A stretch of DNA of 51,339 nt, taken from contig DAITPA010000007.1 of assembly GCA_036833805.1 (NCBI GenBank), positions 1-51,339 on the forward strand, read 5' to 3'. Source of the DNA: PALSA-1196 sp036833805. Lineage in GTDB: Bacteria > Pseudomonadota > Gammaproteobacteria > Steroidobacterales > Steroidobacteraceae. Under the pieces are notes generated by a model, which was not told the origin of the DNA, searched no databases, and saw only the letters and a list, made by a program, of their open reading frames with translations. Made by a program: the position numbers and the translations under genes. Shown here one piece after another: positions 35,225-43,739 of this stretch (positions are counted from its first letter, which is position 1; each line of letters opens with the position of its first letter).

Positions 35225-36350
35225 GTGCAGCCGCAGCTGCGCGCTCCGCCCCCCAGTTTTGTGTGGCTGCGCCTCGCGTTGCCCGGCGTCGTGGTCGCCG
35301 CAGCTCTGGCACTCTTGGCCAAAGCCTTGGCCGGGGAGCTTGCCGACGGCGTCGCCGGCTTGCCGAAGCTGCCGATTAGTCCCGTCATGGTCGCCGTCAT
35401 GCTGGGAATGCTCTGGCGCAACACTCTCGGGGTGCCGCGCTTTGCGACTGAAGGGCTCGAGTGGGTCATGCGTGGCTTATTGCGCAAGNNNNNNNNNNCT
35501 CGTCGGCTTGCGCCTGACATTGAGCGGCGCGACCGCGATCGCCGCAAGCGCGCTGCCGATTGCCATCACCTGCATTTGCGTGGCGCTCGTCGGCGCGGCG
35601 GCGATCTGCCGCATCTTTGGCGTGCCGCCGCGGCTTGCGGTGCTGCTGGCCGTGGGCACCGCAGTGTGTGGCTGTACGGCGGTCATTGCGGTGGCTCCGG
35701 CGATTCGGGCGCGCAATGATGAGACGGCGTTTGCGATTACCTGCGTCGTCCTCTTCGGCTGTATCGCGATGCTGACGTATCCGTGGCTCGCGGCACACTT
35801 CTTCTTGGCGACGCCACTGTACGCGGGCGTGTTTCTCGGCACTGCCATTCACGATACGACACAGGTGATTGGCGCGGCGCTCATCTATTCGCAGCAGCAC
35901 GCGCAGCCTGCGGCACTCGCGGCGGCGAGCGTCGCGAAGCTCCTGCGGAATCTCTCGATTGTTCTCATCGTGCCGGCGGCGGCATGGTTCGCGCGCGGCC
36001 AACGCGAAGCCTCGGGCGAAAGTGCAGCGCCGGGCGAGAAGGGCGCGCGTGAGCGCCTCGTGCCGTTATTTGTATTGGGCTTCATATTTTTCGTCGTGCT
36101 GCGCACTGTGGGTGACGCGCTGACACGCGGCTCGGGGTTGGATGCTCCCTGGCGTACCCTGACGACAGCGGGTCAGAGCGCCTCGGAGCTGTTTCTCATT
36201 TGTGGCATGACGGCGGTCGGACTTTCCGTCTCGTTCACGCAGATGTGGCGCATCGGCTGGCGGCCGCTTGCATCCGGGTTCGCGGTCGCCATCCTGGTCG
36301 GCGCGACGAGTCTGTCGCTGACGCTTGGCATCCAGCATTTTATGCATTGA
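35225..36350 (+). CDS. YeiH/UPF0324-family putative exporter, interrupted by an assembly gap
   Basis: Inner-membrane protein with about 10 helices (the Cons_hypoth698 family, sometimes annotated as a putative sulfate exporter). The start is a GTG. The first 88 residues read PISPVMVAVMLGMLWRNTLG up to GLLRK, then ten Ns, then LVGLRLTLSGATAIAASALP in the next frame. Conserved parts downstream are VGTAVCGCTAVIAVAPAI, GVFLGTAIHDTTQVIGAALI and VGLSVSFTQMWRIGWRPL. Both sides of the gap sit on codon boundaries, so any gap length divisible by three restores one frame of ~374 residues. The family usually reads L-G-I-V-L-L-G-L-R-L here, so I expect about three missing residues. I treat it as an intact gene with a placeholder gap. 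Confidence 0.88.
35489..35498. other. Assembly gap (10 Ns)
   Basis: Ten undefined bases inside the YeiH-type gene. The reading frame changes across it, so ten is not the true length. Alignment with the family pattern suggests nine bases. Confidence 0.9.
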
Positions 36351-36760
36351 TCCACAGGTGCAGTGGTGCAATGCAACGCGCTTCGCAATCAATTGCTGGC
36401 CGCGCCGGCAAATCGATTCCGTTCGGCGAAGGCACATCCTGATATTTAGAGTAGCGCCGCGTTGTATGCTGCCTTTCGGATTCGTTACTTAGAAAAAAAG
36501 CGCGAACAGCAGCGCGCCGCAGTACCAACAGCGTGAGCAATTTAATGGCCATCCCTGCGTCCAGCTGAAGGTTAGCACGCAAGAATAATGGTCAGTAATT
36601 TTGGCGTGGCTTAAACGCCTGTATTGCGTCGACGTGGGGCGATGAGCACGCTGACCTTACAGCCGACGCTTATGGTTCGCGCCAAGGTGACCAGGGCCGC
36701 GAGCTCCATTTGAATCCGAATAGCGGCGCTGCGGCGGCGCTCGTGCCGGAACGGCTGTCC
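36351..36760. other. Intergenic region between convergent genes
   Basis: This 410-bp stretch lies between the stops of the YeiH-type and NYN genes. It is locally less GC-rich (a run of seven A at 36491-36497). Short open frames exist on both strands, but none has a family resemblance or a good ribosome site. I see no clear hairpin with a T-run and no RNA gene. Confidence 0.4.
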
Positions 36761-37615
36761 TCAGGTATCCGCGTTCGTGTGGATGATGTAACCGCCGGAT
36801 TTCTCATCGCGCTCGAGCGTCAGCAAGCGCCGCGTCGCCGCCTCTTCCAGGAGGCCGTTGAATGAGCGAAAGCCGTAATAGCTCTCGTTGAATCCAGGCC
36901 GGCGGCGCTTCAGCGCCTGCTTCACCATCGAGCCCCATACCTTTTCGTCTTCGCCGCGCTCGGCGATCAAGGCGTCGATGGTGGCGAGGACGAGATCAAA
37001 AGCTTCCTGCTGCTTGTCCTCGTCTTTTTCTTTTTCCTTCTCTTTGTCCTTGTCCTTCTCTTTGCCGTCAACGGGGGCTGTCGCCGCTGCAGGCCCCGCG
37101 GCTACGGTCTTCTTGCGCACCGTGCGCCGCGCCTTCTGCTCGCGCACGAGATCATCGTAATAGATGAACTCATCGCAATTGGCCATGAGGAGGTCTGACG
37201 TCGAGTTCTTCACACCGACGCCGATGACGCCTTTATTGTTTTCCCGCAGTTTGCTCACGAGCGGCGAGAAGTCGGAGTCACCACTGATGATGACGAAACT
37301 TTCCACGTGCGGCTTCGTGTAGCACAGGTCGAGCGCATCCACGACCATGCGGATATCAGCAGAATTCTTGCCCGACTGACTGACGTGCGGAATCTCAATA
37401 AGCTCGAAGCCCGCCTGATGCATGCCGGATTTGAACTCGCGATAGCGCTCCCAGTCGCAGTAGGCTTTCTTCACCACGATCGAGCCCTTGAGGAGCAGGC
37501 GCTCCAGCACCCGATTGATGTCGAACTGCGCGTAGCGTGCATCGCGCACGCCGAGCGCAATGTTCTCGAAATCGCAGAAGAGGGCGAGGTTTGTGAGTTC
37601 GGCGTGACTCGTCAC
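36761..37615 (-). CDS. NYN-domain (PIN-like) nuclease with a LOTUS/OST-HTH-type C-terminus
   Basis: A 284-residue protein. The N-terminal NYN domain has the acidic cluster expected for a metal-dependent RNase: ALFCDFENI (Asp15), KNSADIRMVVDALDL (Asp87) and FVIISGDSDFSPLV (Asp113, Asp115), then NCDEFIYYDDL. A Lys/Asp/Glu linker (about 184-201, KDKEKEKEKDEDK type) leads to a small C-terminal domain (WGSMVKQALKRRRPGFNESY, GFRSFNGLLEEA) like the RNA-binding LOTUS/OST-HTH domain often paired with NYN. Its start overlaps the stop of the upstream cyclase gene by four bases (ATGA), so the two are translationally coupled. The RNA target is unknown. Confidence 0.9.
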   Translation of the reverse strand: MTSHAELTNLALFCDFENIALGVRDARYAQFDINRVLERLLLKGSIVVKKAYCDWERYREFKSGMHQAGFELIEIPHVSQSGKNSADIRMVVDALDLCYTKPHVESFVIISGDSDFSPLVSKLRENNKGVIGVGVKNSTSDLLMANCDEFIYYDDLVREQKARRTVRKKTVAAGPAAATAPVDGKEKDKDKEKEKEKDEDKQQEAFDLVLATIDALIAERGEDEKVWGSMVKQALKRRRPGFNESYYGFRSFNGLLEEAATRRLLTLERDEKSGGYIIHTNADT

Positions 37616-38757
37616 GCCGGCAACCCGATTTCGTGGCTCAGAGTGAGGCGCTTCTCGCGCGGCACGCAGTAGATATCAATCGGGCTCGTACGGCCGCGCA
37701 GCGTGATGGGCGGCAGCTCGAGCGCGCCGGTGTCAAAGCCGCGGGCATCGAGCGAGCGTTTCACAGCGCGTGAAAACAGCACCTCTCCCGCCCGGGCGCG
37801 CTGGCTTAAGCGCGACGCGACGTTTACGGTGTCGCCGATGATGGTGTAGTTCATATACAGCGCCGAGCCGACATTGCCGGCGATCACGTCGCCTTCGTTG
37901 ATCCCGATCCCGAGGCCCGTCTCGATGTCGTGGCGCGCCTTCCAGGTCTGGGCAAGTCCGCCGAAGCGCACGAGCATTTCCTGGGCGGTTCTGACCGCGC
38001 GCTCCGGACCATCGGCCTGCTCAAGCGGCACGCCAAAGCCCACCATCAGGCAGTCTCCCGCCATGTGAAACACGGTGCCGTCATGCTGGAACGTGATCTC
38101 GGTGAGCAGCGAGAAATACTCATTCAAGAGCAGCACGACTTCCTGCGGAGTCAGACGCTCGGAGATGGCGGTGAAGCCGCGCATGTCCGCAAACAGAACC
38201 ACGGCCCGCGTGCGCACGTCGGCGGCGGCGAGAATGCTGTCGCGCAGCTGCCCGTCGCTTAGGATCTTGTCGGCAATCCGCGGTGAGAGGTAGCGGCGAA
38301 AGGTGCGTCGCACGTGCTCGCCGCGCTCGACCTCCGCTGCAAGATGCGCGGCGGCCTGCTTTCTCCTGCCGGCGCCGGCGCGCACCAGACTTTCGACCCG
38401 TGCCCGGAACACTTCAGGGGAGGATGAGCGGGCGACAAAATCATCGGCGCCGGCCGCAAAGGCTTCAATACGCCGCTTGGGCGAGCGGCTCATTGCAATC
38501 ACCGGCAGCAGCATGGTCACCGGGTGTTCCTTCAAGATACGGCAGAGCGTGAGGCCGGAGGGCGCCGCGGCATCGGCGTCCACGAGGAGCAGGTCGGGTG
38601 TCAGCTCATCGAAGCGCGCGAACGCCTCGTCGGCGTTCGCGATCGGCTGTACGGTGGTGCGGAACTCGGTCGGATAGCGCGCAAGCAACGCCAGCGCGGG
38701 GGCGCAGTCCCCAGCTGTCAGAACGCAAAACTGCATGCCATCGCCTGTCCGAAGCAT
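37612..38757 (-). CDS. Receiver-like domain fused to a class III adenylate/guanylate cyclase
   Basis: A 381-residue soluble protein. Residues 8-125 look like a receiver domain: Asp60 sits at the phosphoacceptor position (LLLVDADAAAPSG), but the acidic pair after strand 1 is missing (CVLTAGDCAP) and the conserved Lys is Arg110 (DDFVARSSSP). A coiled linker (about 130-165, FRRYLSPRIADKIL) precedes the class III cyclase domain: metal ligands Asp191 (FADMRGFT) and Asp235 (HMAGDCLMVGFG), Asp309 in TIIGDTVNVASR, and the transition-state Asn312 and Arg316. The substrate-selecting Lys four residues before Asp235 is His231. It is upstream of, and overlaps, the NYN nuclease gene. The product could be cAMP, or it could be a changed or inactive site. 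Confidence 0.9.
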   Translation of the reverse strand: MLRTGDGMQFCVLTAGDCAPALALLARYPTEFRTTVQPIANADEAFARFDELTPDLLLVDADAAAPSGLTLCRILKEHPVTMLLPVIAMSRSPKRRIEAFAAGADDFVARSSSPEVFRARVESLVRAGAGRRKQAAAHLAAEVERGEHVRRTFRRYLSPRIADKILSDGQLRDSILAAADVRTRAVVLFADMRGFTAISERLTPQEVVLLLNEYFSLLTEITFQHDGTVFHMAGDCLMVGFGVPLEQADGPERAVRTAQEMLVRFGGLAQTWKARHDIETGLGIGINEGDVIAGNVGSALYMNYTIIGDTVNVASRLSQRARAGEVLFSRAVKRSLDARGFDTGALELPPITLRGRTSPIDIYCVPREKRLTLSHEIGLPA

Positions 38758-39027
38758 CCCTAATTCGCCCTCCCCACGTGCAACAAGGCCGTCTTGAAGT
38801 CTACCACTCGAGACTGCGATAAAGCGCGCGTGGCCCGGGGGTGGGAGTCGCTGCGCTTGCCCTGGGGGGCTCGACCAGCGGTTTTCGCCCAGAAATAGCC
38901 TTCATATCGGTCCGACAATGCGTCCCTCGGCGTCGGTTCGCGCCGGCTCTCCTCGCGCGCGGATGGTCACGCTCGCGCTACACTCACGCGGCAGTTTGCA
39001 CCGCTGTCATTGAGGGCGATCCCAACC

Positions 39028-39630
39028 GTGGTCAAGAAAGGCGCTCCCCGAGTTTCGCGCCGCAGCGCTGAAGAGGCGGTGCGGGTGCTCTTACGCTGGG
39101 CAGGCGAGGACGCCGAGCGCGAGGGACTGATGGACACGCCGAAGCGTGTCGTGAACGCTTACCGGGACTGGTTCTCGGGCTACGGCATCGACCCGGCCGA
39201 ATACCTGCGGCGCACCTTCGAGGAAGTCGGCGGCTACGATGAGATGATCGTACTGCGCGACATCTCCTTTGAGTCGCACTGCGAGCACCACATGGCACCA
39301 ATCATCGGGCGCGTGCACATCGGCTATCTGCCGACCAACAAAGTGGTCGGCATCAGCAAGCTTGCGCGCGTAGTTGAAGGCTATGCGCGTCGCTTCCAAG
39401 TTCAGGAGAAGCTTACCGCGCAGATCGCAAGCTGCATTACCGAAGTGTTGAAGCCCCGCGGTGTCGGCGTCGTCGTCGACGCCGCACATCAATGCATGAC
39501 GACGCGCGGTGTCCACAAGCGCGGCGTGTCGATGATCACGAGCCGCATGACCGGCGTATTCCGCGAAGATGCGCGCACGCGTGCAGAATTCCTGCAGTTC
39601 ATCGACATCCGCGGCGCGCGCGCGGTCTAG
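39028..39630 (+). CDS. folE: GTP cyclohydrolase I, type FolE
   Basis: Converts GTP to 7,8-dihydroneopterin triphosphate, the first step of folate (and related pterin) synthesis. About 200 residues, typical length. Visible are LMDTPKRVVNAYRDWFSGY, the zinc/catalytic segment SFESHCEHHMAPIIGRVHIG, LPTNKVVGISKLARVVEGYA, RRFQVQEKLTAQIA and VVVDAAHQCMTTRGVHK, supplying the Cys-His-Cys zinc site. The start is uncertain: GTG 39028 has GAGGG about 12 nt upstream and is preferred over a TTG at 39010. No other folate gene is adjacent. Confidence 0.95.
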   Translation: MVKKGAPRVSRRSAEEAVRVLLRWAGEDAEREGLMDTPKRVVNAYRDWFSGYGIDPAEYLRRTFEEVGGYDEMIVLRDISFESHCEHHMAPIIGRVHIGYLPTNKVVGISKLARVVEGYARRFQVQEKLTAQIASCITEVLKPRGVGVVVDAAHQCMTTRGVHKRGVSMITSRMTGVFREDARTRAEFLQFIDIRGARAV

Positions 39631-39635
39631 GGCGC

Positions 39636-40775
39636 CTAGCGTTCCACTTTCTTGAAGTCGGCCGGCACCTGGAAAACGCCCGGATCCACGGCCGCTGTCG
39701 ACACCGATACGAGCTCCGAGCTCATGGTCATGAGCGGGGTCATGCCCGGCGGCAGCGCGGAAGCGGCGGGCGGCGCGCTCGCACTGGTATCCGCCGGTGG
39801 CGGATTGTCCGATTTCTTATGGAACATGCCGGCAAGCTTGCCGCCAATCTGCCCGGCAAGCGCCGCGGGGCTCGACGCCGTGCTGTCGCCGGAATTGGAA
39901 TTGGAATTGGAATTGGAGTTGTTTGCCGTCGAGTCGGACGATTGGTTGTTGTTGTCACTCTTGCACTGCGGGCCGCCGATCGCGAATGAGAATGACGTCT
40001 TCACCGGATAGCCTTTCATGTCTTTGGTCTTCGCCGCGACCTCGCTCCAGATCCCCTTGTAGCGCCCGAACATGGCCTGCGCGCGCTCGCTCAAGTCCTT
40101 GGACGTCGAGGCCGTGCCGAGCCCCATCTTCTGCGCATAGGCGCGCTGGTATTTGAGCGCCTCGGCGCTGCTCTCGAATTTGGGTGCGAGCCACTCATCA
40201 AGCGACAGAACAAACTCGCACACTGAGCCGCTGTCTTTGTCCTTGCAGGCCTGCGATGCCGTAATCGTCAGGCGCTCTGCATCGTAGCCTGCGAACGTGC
40301 CCTTCTCGCCGGTCTTCTTCACCTCAGCTTTCGGGTCTGACCACTCGCATTTGGAGTCGTCGACGTTGCTGGGCCTGGGCTCCTCTTTCGTCGGTTTAGA
40401 TGCGGCCTGGTCCATGGCCTTTTGCATCTGCGCGCGCATCTGCTCGAAAGTGGTCTCGGTGTACTCTTTCTTATTGACATCGAGATGGTCGATCTTGTCC
40501 TCATCCAGACGCACGATATCGACGTGCGGACCGGCCGCGCCACGCGCCAGCATGCGCACGAGCTTTGATTGCAGCTGCAGATCGCTCTCGGTGCGCGAGC
40601 GCTCCCCGGAGATAATCGTCGTGGTCGTGCCGGCCATGTTGGCAATGCTCATGCCGCCTATGCCATCGATGGATATGCGCTGCTGCGTGGTGACGTCGGC
40701 GCTGGCGACTTGCGCGCCCGCGGCGAGGCTGAGGCCCAACGCGAAGGCGGTGCACGTGCGAGACTGCTGGCTCAT
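39636..40775 (-). CDS. Hypothetical exported protein with an Asn-Ser repeat
   Basis: A 379-residue protein I cannot name. Signal peptide about 1-26 (LSLAAGAQVASA). The N-terminal domain (TTTTIISGERSRTESDLQLQ, then VDIVRLDEDKIDHLDVNKKE) has the look of DUF4412/LolA-like exported proteins in which a salt-rich strand series precedes a YTETTFEQM motif. The middle has four Cys (CEW, ACKDKDSGSVC, CKSD), probably disulfides, and is followed by an (Asn-Ser)5 run encoded by a hexamer repeat, a Pro/Ala/Ser-rich stretch and a conserved-looking end (VSTAAVDPGVFQVPADFKKV). GGGGAG lies 7 nt upstream of the ATG. It is 28 bp after typA on the same strand and may be read from it. Confidence 0.75.
   Translation of the reverse strand: MSQQSRTCTAFALGLSLAAGAQVASADVTTQQRISIDGIGGMSIANMAGTTTTIISGERSRTESDLQLQSKLVRMLARGAAGPHVDIVRLDEDKIDHLDVNKKEYTETTFEQMRAQMQKAMDQAASKPTKEEPRPSNVDDSKCEWSDPKAEVKKTGEKGTFAGYDAERLTITASQACKDKDSGSVCEFVLSLDEWLAPKFESSAEALKYQRAYAQKMGLGTASTSKDLSERAQAMFGRYKGIWSEVAAKTKDMKGYPVKTSFSFAIGGPQCKSDNNNQSSDSTANNSNSNSNSNSGDSTASSPAALAGQIGGKLAGMFHKKSDNPPPADTSASAPPAASALPPGMTPLMTMSSELVSVSTAAVDPGVFQVPADFKKVER
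39891..39920. repeat. GGAATT hexamer microsatellite inside a coding region
   Basis: Four exact GGAATT units followed by GGAGTT. On the minus strand it encodes alternating Asn and Ser in the hypothetical exported protein. The unit is six bases, so gain or loss of copies keeps the frame. Confidence 0.9.
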
Positions 40776-40803
40776 GTCGATTCTCCCCGGTGTCGTTGTT
40801 TTC

Positions 40804-42621
40804 TCACGCGGCGTCACTGCGCGCCGCGCGCTTGCGATCGGTTTCCTTCAAGAAGCGCTTGCGGATGCGAATGGATAACGGCGTCACTTCCACGAGCTCG
40901 TCATCGGCGACGAATTCTACCGCGTACTCGAGCGTCAACTGGATCGGCGGCGTCAGCAGAAGCGCATCGTCCTTGCCGGCGGCGCGGATATTCGTGAGCT
41001 TCTTGGTCTTGATCGGGTTCACTACGAGATCGTTCTCGCGGCTGTGGATGCCGATGATCATGCCCTCGTAGACCTTCTCGCCGTGGCTCACGAACATCCG
41101 TCCGCGTTCCTGCAGATTGAAGATCGAATAGGCGACCGCCTCGCCATTCTCGTTGCTGACGAGCACGCCATTGTGGCGATCGGCGATTTCGCCTTTCATC
41201 GGTGCGAAGCCGTCAAAAATGTGGCTGATGAGACCGTTGCCGCGCGTCATCGTCATGAACTCGCCGTGAAAGCCGATGAGGCCGCGTGCCGGCACGCGGT
41301 ACTCAAGGCGCACACGTCCGTTGCCGTCGATTGCCATGTCGGTGAGATCGGCACGGCGCGTGCCCAAGGCTTCCATGACCGCGCCCTGATGCGTGTCGTC
41401 GATATCGACCGTCAGGGCCTCGTACGGCTCGAGTACTTCGCCGCCGACCGTCTTCGTGAGCACCTGCGGGCGTGACACGGCGAGCTCATAACCCTCACGG
41501 CGCATATTTTCGATGAGGATGGTCAGATGCAGCTCGCCACGCCCGGAGACGCGCATGACGTCCGGCTCCTCGGTGTCGTCGACGCGCAGCGCGACGTTAC
41601 TTTGCAGCTCGCGGTACAGGCGCTCGCGCAACTGGCGGCTCGTGACGTACTTGCCTTCGCGCCCAGCGAGCGGCGAGGTGTTGACTTGAAAATTCATGGC
41701 TATCGTGGGCTCGTCGACGCGAATCGGCGGCAGCGCCAGCGCGCTCTCCGGATCGCATACCGTTACGCCGATGTTCACCGCCTCGACGCCCGTGATGGCG
41801 ACGATGTCGCCGGCAAAGGCTTCATCGACCGGCTCGCGCTCGAGCCCTTTATAGGTGAGCACCTGACCGATCTTGGCAGCACCGCGGTCCTCTTCGCCGT
41901 AGAACAGAGTCACGACCTGTCCGGGCCGCACTGATCCCTTGCGGATACGGCCGATCCCGATACGGCCGACGTAGGAATTGTAGGCAAGCGTTGAGATTTG
42001 CAGCTGTAAAGGAGCGGCGATCTCTGTCTGCGGCGGCGGCACGTGCGCCAGGATCGCTTCAAACAGAGCGCTCATGTCCGGCCGGCGCTCGGTGTAGTCC
42101 GTGGTGGACCAGCCCTGCAAGGCGGAGCCGTAGATCACCGGAAAGTCGAGCTGCTGATCATTCGCGCCGAGCTTATCGAAGAGTTCAAAAGTCTGGTCCA
42201 CAACCCAGCCCGGGCGGGCGCCGGGACGGTCGATCTTGTTGACGACCACGATGGCCTTAAGGCCGAGCGCGAGCGCCTTGCGTGTGACGAAACGGGTCTG
42301 CGGCATCGGCCCTTCGACCGCATCCACCACGAGCAGCACGCCATCCACCATCGACAGCACGCGCTCGACTTCGCCGCCGAAGTCAGCATGCCCCGGCGTA
42401 TCGACAATGTTGATCCGCGTGCCGCCGTACTCGATGGCGCAGTTCTTGGCGAGGATGGTAATGCCACGCTCACGCTCGATGTCGTCCGAATCCATGACCC
42501 GCTCGGCTACCTTTTCGTGTGCCGCGAAGGTGCCGGATTGCTTCAGGAGGCAATCCACGAGCGTCGTCTTGCCGTGATCGACGTGCGCGATGATGGCGAT
42601 ATTGCGAATGGGCCGGTTCAT
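40804..42621 (-). CDS. typA: Ribosome-associated GTPase TypA/BipA
   Basis: Translational GTPase of 605 residues, complete. G1 is IAHVDHGKTTLVDCLL, the switch region is RERGITILAKNCAI, G3 is DTPGHADFGGEV and G4 is VVNKIDRPGARPGW. Domain III shows DGNGRVRLEYRVPARGLIGF, and the BipA-specific C-terminal domain shows NPIKTKKLTNIRAAGKDDAL, LLTPPIQLTLEYAVEF and TPLSIRIRKRFL. It assists ribosome assembly and function under cold and other stresses, and acts on the 30S/70S ribosome. It lies downstream of the RDD and DUF2721 genes and upstream of the hypothetical exported protein, all on the same strand. Confidence 0.97.
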   Translation of the reverse strand: MNRPIRNIAIIAHVDHGKTTLVDCLLKQSGTFAAHEKVAERVMDSDDIERERGITILAKNCAIEYGGTRINIVDTPGHADFGGEVERVLSMVDGVLLVVDAVEGPMPQTRFVTRKALALGLKAIVVVNKIDRPGARPGWVVDQTFELFDKLGANDQQLDFPVIYGSALQGWSTTDYTERRPDMSALFEAILAHVPPPQTEIAAPLQLQISTLAYNSYVGRIGIGRIRKGSVRPGQVVTLFYGEEDRGAAKIGQVLTYKGLEREPVDEAFAGDIVAITGVEAVNIGVTVCDPESALALPPIRVDEPTIAMNFQVNTSPLAGREGKYVTSRQLRERLYRELQSNVALRVDDTEEPDVMRVSGRGELHLTILIENMRREGYELAVSRPQVLTKTVGGEVLEPYEALTVDIDDTHQGAVMEALGTRRADLTDMAIDGNGRVRLEYRVPARGLIGFHGEFMTMTRGNGLISHIFDGFAPMKGEIADRHNGVLVSNENGEAVAYSIFNLQERGRMFVSHGEKVYEGMIIGIHSRENDLVVNPIKTKKLTNIRAAGKDDALLLTPPIQLTLEYAVEFVADDELVEVTPLSIRIRKRFLKETDRKRAARSDAA

Positions 42622-42698
42622 ATCTCAGGGCACAAAAAAGGGTGCGCAGGGTAGCAGATTCGCGCTTGGGCTGCCCCGGCAAGCCTCCCCACAGGGTG

Positions 42699-43118
42699 TT
42701 ACTGGATCCGTCCGATGCGGATCGAGGCGGTCGCGATCCGCACCTCGATAAGGAACACCAGGAACGCGACCGTCAAAGCCATCATGGCGGCGACAAACAG
42801 GATCGCAATGACCGCGGAGAGGTTCACGGCGAGAAACGCATTGGCGAACAGTCCGACGACGACGAGCGCCGTCAGGAGCGCGGATACGGCGCACATGGTG
42901 ATGGCCGAGCTTATGTAACGCGAGCGTCGTGCCAGCACCTGCAGGCGCGCATCGAGGTCGGCCGCCCGGTGAGCTTCCTGGTCCGCTTTCGCCTCCCAGT
43001 CTCGCGCCCGGTCCACAATGCGCGCGAGGCGATTGGTCAGCACTCCCAGCATCACCCCGACGCCTGAGATCAGAAATACTGGCGCCAGAGCCGATTGGAT
43101 AACGTGACCGACATCCAT
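42699..43118 (-). CDS. DUF2721 membrane protein
   Basis: A 139-residue inner-membrane protein with about three helices. The N-terminus (DVGHVIQSALAPVFLISGVG) is the family signature, followed by NRLARIVDRARDWE and two helices near the C-terminus. Function is unknown. It begins six bases after the RDD gene stop, so the two are one unit, followed 77 bp later by typA. Confidence 0.9.
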   Translation of the reverse strand: MDVGHVIQSALAPVFLISGVGVMLGVLTNRLARIVDRARDWEAKADQEAHRAADLDARLQVLARRSRYISSAITMCAVSALLTALVVVGLFANAFLAVNLSAVIAILFVAAMMALTVAFLVFLIEVRIATASIRIGRIQ

Positions 43119-43124
43119 GGGCCG

Positions 43125-43586
43125 TTACTGCGTTTTGAACGCGACGCTTGCGGCACCGCGGCGCGGACGCACGACGACGGTAGCCGCAAGTTTGTCGTGC
43201 CATCCCTGTTTGCGCGCATCGATCCCCACCCAGACAAATCCGAGAAAGAAGGGAATGATCGACACGTAATAGGCGAGGTATCTGCCGAGGAACTGCGCCG
43301 GCGTCGGCCGCTTGCCGGTGTCCGCATCGACAATCGTTGCACCGATGGCCATTTTTCCAGGCGTCGCCTGGCGCGTCACCCAGAAGATAAGCACGGCAAC
43401 GGCGGGCAGCACCGAATTCAGGAGCACCCCGGTCGGGGCGCTAGCGGTGTACATATCGAGCCAGTCGGTACCGCCACGGTAGACGCGCAGGATCGGCAGC
43501 AGAATCACCATGACGAGCACCGAGTCGATGATGGACGCCCAGACGCGCAGCCAGAAGCCGACGTATTCCAGTTCGGGACTGTCCAT
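43125..43586 (-). CDS. RDD-family membrane protein
   Basis: A 153-residue protein with three or four helices. The name-giving residues are visible: Arg in FWLRVWASIIDSVLV with the following Asp, and TPGKMAIGATIVDADTGKRP, then FLGRYLAYYVSIIPF and GIDARKQGWHDKLAATVVV. Family members have been linked to transport or membrane insertion, without a firm activity. ATG at 43586 is chosen; the frame extends 36 codons more but without family match. It is first of the RDD-DUF2721-typA row and is divergent from the PLP-enzyme gene. Confidence 0.9.
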   Translation of the reverse strand: MDSPELEYVGFWLRVWASIIDSVLVMVILLPILRVYRGGTDWLDMYTASAPTGVLLNSVLPAVAVLIFWVTRQATPGKMAIGATIVDADTGKRPTPAQFLGRYLAYYVSIIPFFLGFVWVGIDARKQGWHDKLAATVVVRPRRGAASVAFKTQ

Positions 43587-43739
43587 GTAAGAGGCCTTAA
43601 GCTGCGGTTCGGTCGATACAATATTAACGCAACTGAGCAGGGCGACGCAGTGGCGCGGCTGCGCTACCGCGCGCGCGCATCTCCTGCACGTCAAACTGCC
43701 AGGCGACGGCGCGTGGCGATTATTAGGGGGGTCTTAATT

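Noticed and set aside
36340..36582. Small minus-strand open frame (~80 codons) in the gap after the YeiH-type gene
   Set aside because: No ribosome site, no family resemblance, and it overlaps the end of a real gene.
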